The translations under genes were made by a program, and so were the position numbers. This document shows positions 7,047 to 8,734 of a stretch of 8,734 nt of DNA, one piece after another (the stretch's first letter is position 1; each line of letters opens with the position of its first letter). Source of the stretch: Prolixibacteraceae bacterium (GTDB lineage Bacteria > Bacteroidota > Bacteroidia > Bacteroidales > Prolixibacteraceae); assembly GCA_003450125.1 (NCBI GenBank), contig DMFR01000319.1, positions 313 to 9,046 on the forward strand, read 5' to 3'. Under the pieces are notes generated by a model. It did no database searches. It was not told the origin of the DNA and saw nothing but the letters and a program-made list of their open reading frames with translations.

Positions 7047-8044
7047 TGAATTATATTTCAGAACATAGAATCGCTTTCATCGGTACCATTGTCACCCATA
7101 CGGTGATCTTGCTGTTCTTGCTGTTTTTTGGCTTTTTTACCCCGCTACCCTTACCCGGGGAAGAAGGTATTCTTGTCAACTTTGGGGATTCGGAAACCGG
7201 CATTGGAACAGAAGAACCTGCTCCGGGAGAGTCTGGTCCGGCAAAGAACCAGGAAGAAAAACAGGCGGTAACCAAAACACCGCCGCCTCCTGCCAGAAAA
7301 ATAGCCTCTCCGGTTGAAAAGGAAGAGCTGGTGACCCAGGATATGGAAAAGACAGTGGCCCTGGAAACAGCTAAAAAGAAAATAGAGATTCAAAAGGCCA
7401 AGGACCGGGAAGAAGATAAAATCCTGAAAGAAAAGCGCAAGGAAGAGCTTCTGGAGAAACAACAGCAGGTGGAAGCAGAAAGGCTTCAAAAGGCTGAAAT
7501 AGCCCGCCAGGAAAAGGAAGCGGCGCAGAAAGCGGCGCTGGCAATGGCAGAACAGCGGAAAGTGGGTGAGATCAATAACAGGGCAAAAAATGCATTTGGC
7601 GGCACGGGAAATGGAACTGGTGCTGGCATAGGAAAAGGCGATGGCAATGGGAAAGGGGATCCTAATTCGAAAAGTACCGGCCAGGGGGTAACCTTTGGTC
7701 CGGGCAATCAAGGTAGTCCTGGAGGATCTGCCAATGTTAATAAATATGGCCCGGGTGGAGGAACTGGAAATGGAACTTCCTACAGTCTCGACGGACGCAA
7801 CGGCCTTTCGTTGCCCAAACCCAATTACCCGGGAAATGAAGAAGGAATTGTAGTTGTCCAGGTAACAGTGGATAAAAACGGAACAGTGACCAAAGCAGAG
7901 CCTGGAGTCAGAGGTTCCAATACCGCCAATCCTGAATTGATTGCTGCGGCTAAAAAGGCTGCCCTTTCGGCTAAATTTAATACCGATAATAATGCCCCTG
8001 CGTTCCAGGTGGGGACCATTACTTACCGTTTTGTGCTTGATTAA
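7046..8044 (+). CDS. tonB: TonB/TolA-like energy transducer
   Basis: This 332-residue periplasm-spanning protein should transmit motor output from ExbB-ExbD to the outer membrane. It has a cytoplasmic tail, then one membrane helix at about 10-31 with a membrane His (T17-H18), recalling the essential His in TonB and TolA helices. Next come a Pro/Glu-rich linker (about 33-90, including PPPPAR), a Lys/Glu/Ala-rich probable long helix or coiled coil (about 95-175, similar in style to TolA domain II), and a Gly/Asn-rich flexible stretch (about 185-247). The end is a TonB-type C-terminal domain (about 252-332) with PKPNYPGNEEGIVVVQVTVD, KNGTVTKAEPG and ELIAAAKKAALSAKF. The start overlaps the exbD stop by one base. 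The C-domain favours TonB naming, while the charged helix resembles TolA, so it could serve TonB-dependent receptors or a Tol-Pal-like role. No receptor, TolB or Pal gene is in view. Confidence 0.88.
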   Translation: MNYISEHRIAFIGTIVTHTVILLFLLFFGFFTPLPLPGEEGILVNFGDSETGIGTEEPAPGESGPAKNQEEKQAVTKTPPPPARKIASPVEKEELVTQDMEKTVALETAKKKIEIQKAKDREEDKILKEKRKEELLEKQQQVEAERLQKAEIARQEKEAAQKAALAMAEQRKVGEINNRAKNAFGGTGNGTGAGIGKGDGNGKGDPNSKSTGQGVTFGPGNQGSPGGSANVNKYGPGGGTGNGTSYSLDGRNGLSLPKPNYPGNEEGIVVVQVTVDKNGTVTKAEPGVRGSNTANPELIAAAKKAALSAKFNTDNNAPAFQVGTITYRFVLD

Positions 8045-8057
8045 ATTTTATATATAG

Positions 8058-8684
8058 ATGATTAAAGAGAAATTGGATAGTCCTTTGGTGGAAGTTTTGA
8101 CAGAAATTGGGTTTACCGAATCTACCGAACTTGAAAGTGTTTGTATTCCCCGAATTAAGAGCGGTCATGACCTTTTGTGCATTGCCGGAAAAGGAGCGGG
8201 GAAGACCACTACCATCGTTATAAGTGTTCTACAACGACTGAAAAGTTCTCTGGCAGATGTTCCGAGGGCAGTTATTATGGTTCCCGACAAGGAAAGGGCA
8301 GCGTCAATGAAGGCTGAATTTGATCGGCTGGGCCAATATACTGACCTGCGGGTAAACACAGCATGCGAAGATCAGAAGATTGATGACCAAAAGGACAAGA
8401 TTTACATGGGTTCTGATGTGGTGATCGGCACTCCAAAACGATTGAACCTCATTTATTCCTTATATGCCCTGAACCTCAGCAGCGTCAATCTGTTTGCCAT
8501 CGATGATGCAGAGTCGGTCATCAAGAGCATTAATTATCTTCAAATTGACCGGTTTTCAGAAAGTATGCCCAAAGCCCAAAAGATCTTATTTGCCAATGAT
8601 CTGACCAAATGGCTGGAACGTTTTTCCAGTGAATTCATGAATAATCAGGAAGTGATTGAGATTGAAGAAGAAGAAGAGGAATAA
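8058..8684 (+). CDS. Single-domain DEAD/DEAH-box helicase-like protein with altered motifs
   Basis: The 208 residues correspond to only the first RecA domain of a DEAD-box RNA helicase. Recognisable elements are: IGFTESTELESVCIP (17-31) at the Q-motif position, with Glu where the conserved Gln is expected; Walker A AGKGAGKT (43-50), intact; VPDKERA (75-81) at the PTRELA position; GTPKRL (124-129), the GTPGRL motif; IDDAE (148-152) replacing the DEAD box, with both leading acidic residues kept; and FAN (178-180) in place of SAT. There is no helicase C-terminal domain, and the protein ends in a tail of six glutamates. It starts 13 nt after the tonB-like gene and is probably cotranscribed. The frame is clean and the stop is not at a frameshift scar, so it looks like a genuine short protein rather than a broken helicase. 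I believe similar short proteins occur in other Bacteroidota but cannot check. Nucleotide binding is plausible, whereas unwinding alone is unlikely. The function is unknown. Confidence 0.8.
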   Translation: MIKEKLDSPLVEVLTEIGFTESTELESVCIPRIKSGHDLLCIAGKGAGKTTTIVISVLQRLKSSLADVPRAVIMVPDKERAASMKAEFDRLGQYTDLRVNTACEDQKIDDQKDKIYMGSDVVIGTPKRLNLIYSLYALNLSSVNLFAIDDAESVIKSINYLQIDRFSESMPKAQKILFANDLTKWLERFSSEFMNNQEVIEIEEEEEE

Positions 8685-8693
8685 TTAATCTAA

Positions 8694-8734
8694 ATGAAAG
8701 TCTTTCAATACTCAAAATACGCAAGGGGTAAGTG
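8694..8734 (+). CDS. Start of an unidentified gene, cut by the window edge
   Basis: An ATG lies 9 nt after the helicase-like stop and opens a frame reading MKVFQYSKYARGK before the window ends. The close spacing and same strand suggest a fifth member of the operon. Thirteen residues are too few to identify it, and no ribosome binding site is visible. A short chance ORF is not excluded. Confidence 0.45.
   Translation, partial: MKVFQYSKYARGK

Noticed and set aside
7151..7711. 186-residue antisense ORF opposite the TonB/TolA-like gene
   Set aside because: It is a shadow of the charged and Gly-rich sense sequence: Phe/Leu/Arg-rich low-complexity translation, no recognisable domain, and no promoter. 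The sense gene is clearly the coding one.
8664..8681. GAA-rich short repeat at the end of the helicase-like gene, considered as a phase-variable tract
   Set aside because: It has only four perfect GAA units plus GAG GAA. A change in unit number would only alter the glutamate tail length and would not shift the frame.
8058..8684. Reading the short helicase-like gene as a frameshifted or truncated pseudogene
   Set aside because: No second RecA domain sequence is seen in any frame downstream within the window, the ending is clean, and a new ORF begins 9 nt later. Only 50 nt of downstream sequence is visible, so this rejection is moderate.

Overview
The window reads as a chromosomal segment from a member of the Bacteroidota, probably a Bacteroidales-like lineage. 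The reasons are general: moderate GC by eye, genes with almost no recognisable Shine-Dalgarno sequences, boxes matching the Bacteroidota -7 consensus TAnnTTTG, a very large Bacteroidota-style TamB, and a compact ExbB-ExbD-TonB cassette. I cannot name a genus. I see no mobile element, phage gene, CRISPR array, tRNA or rRNA.

Layout. (1) Positions 1-245 hold a 63-residue antitoxin-like protein on the + strand with no toxin partner in view. (2) Positions 252-290 hold a perfect inverted repeat, 19 bp per arm, between two convergent genes; it is best read as a bidirectional terminator. (3) tsaD, for the t6A37 tRNA modification enzyme, runs on the - strand up to about 1330. (4) A 66-90 bp divergent intergenic region carries putative control sequence, and the likely tsaD -7 box falls inside the annotated 5' end of the next gene. 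(5) Positions 1406-5821 encode a 1471-residue TamB/AsmA-like envelope protein that appears to start at TTG. (6) Positions 5822-5920 hold a strong match to the Bacteroidota promoter plus a 21-nt dyad close to the expected transcription start. (7) Positions 5921-8684 form a tight + strand operon: exbB, exbD, a TonB/TolA-like energy transducer, and a 208-residue single-domain DEAD-box-helicase-like protein. (8) Positions 8694-8734 start another + strand ORF that the window edge cuts off.

How the parts work together. ExbB and ExbD form a proton-driven inner-membrane motor, and the TonB/TolA-like protein would carry its output across the periplasm. TamB is also an envelope-spanning protein, with a presumed role in outer-membrane protein or lipid traffic, so the + strand half of the window is mostly about the cell envelope. 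TsaD is a housekeeping translation gene divergent from it.

Most of the window is conserved core-genome content rather than an accessory system. The least explained item is the helicase-like protein at 8058-8684. It keeps a Walker A motif but has an altered DEAD box, an altered SAT motif and no second RecA domain, and it sits directly behind an envelope energy-transduction cassette. The other loose ends are the orphan antitoxin-like protein and the dyad at the exbB promoter.
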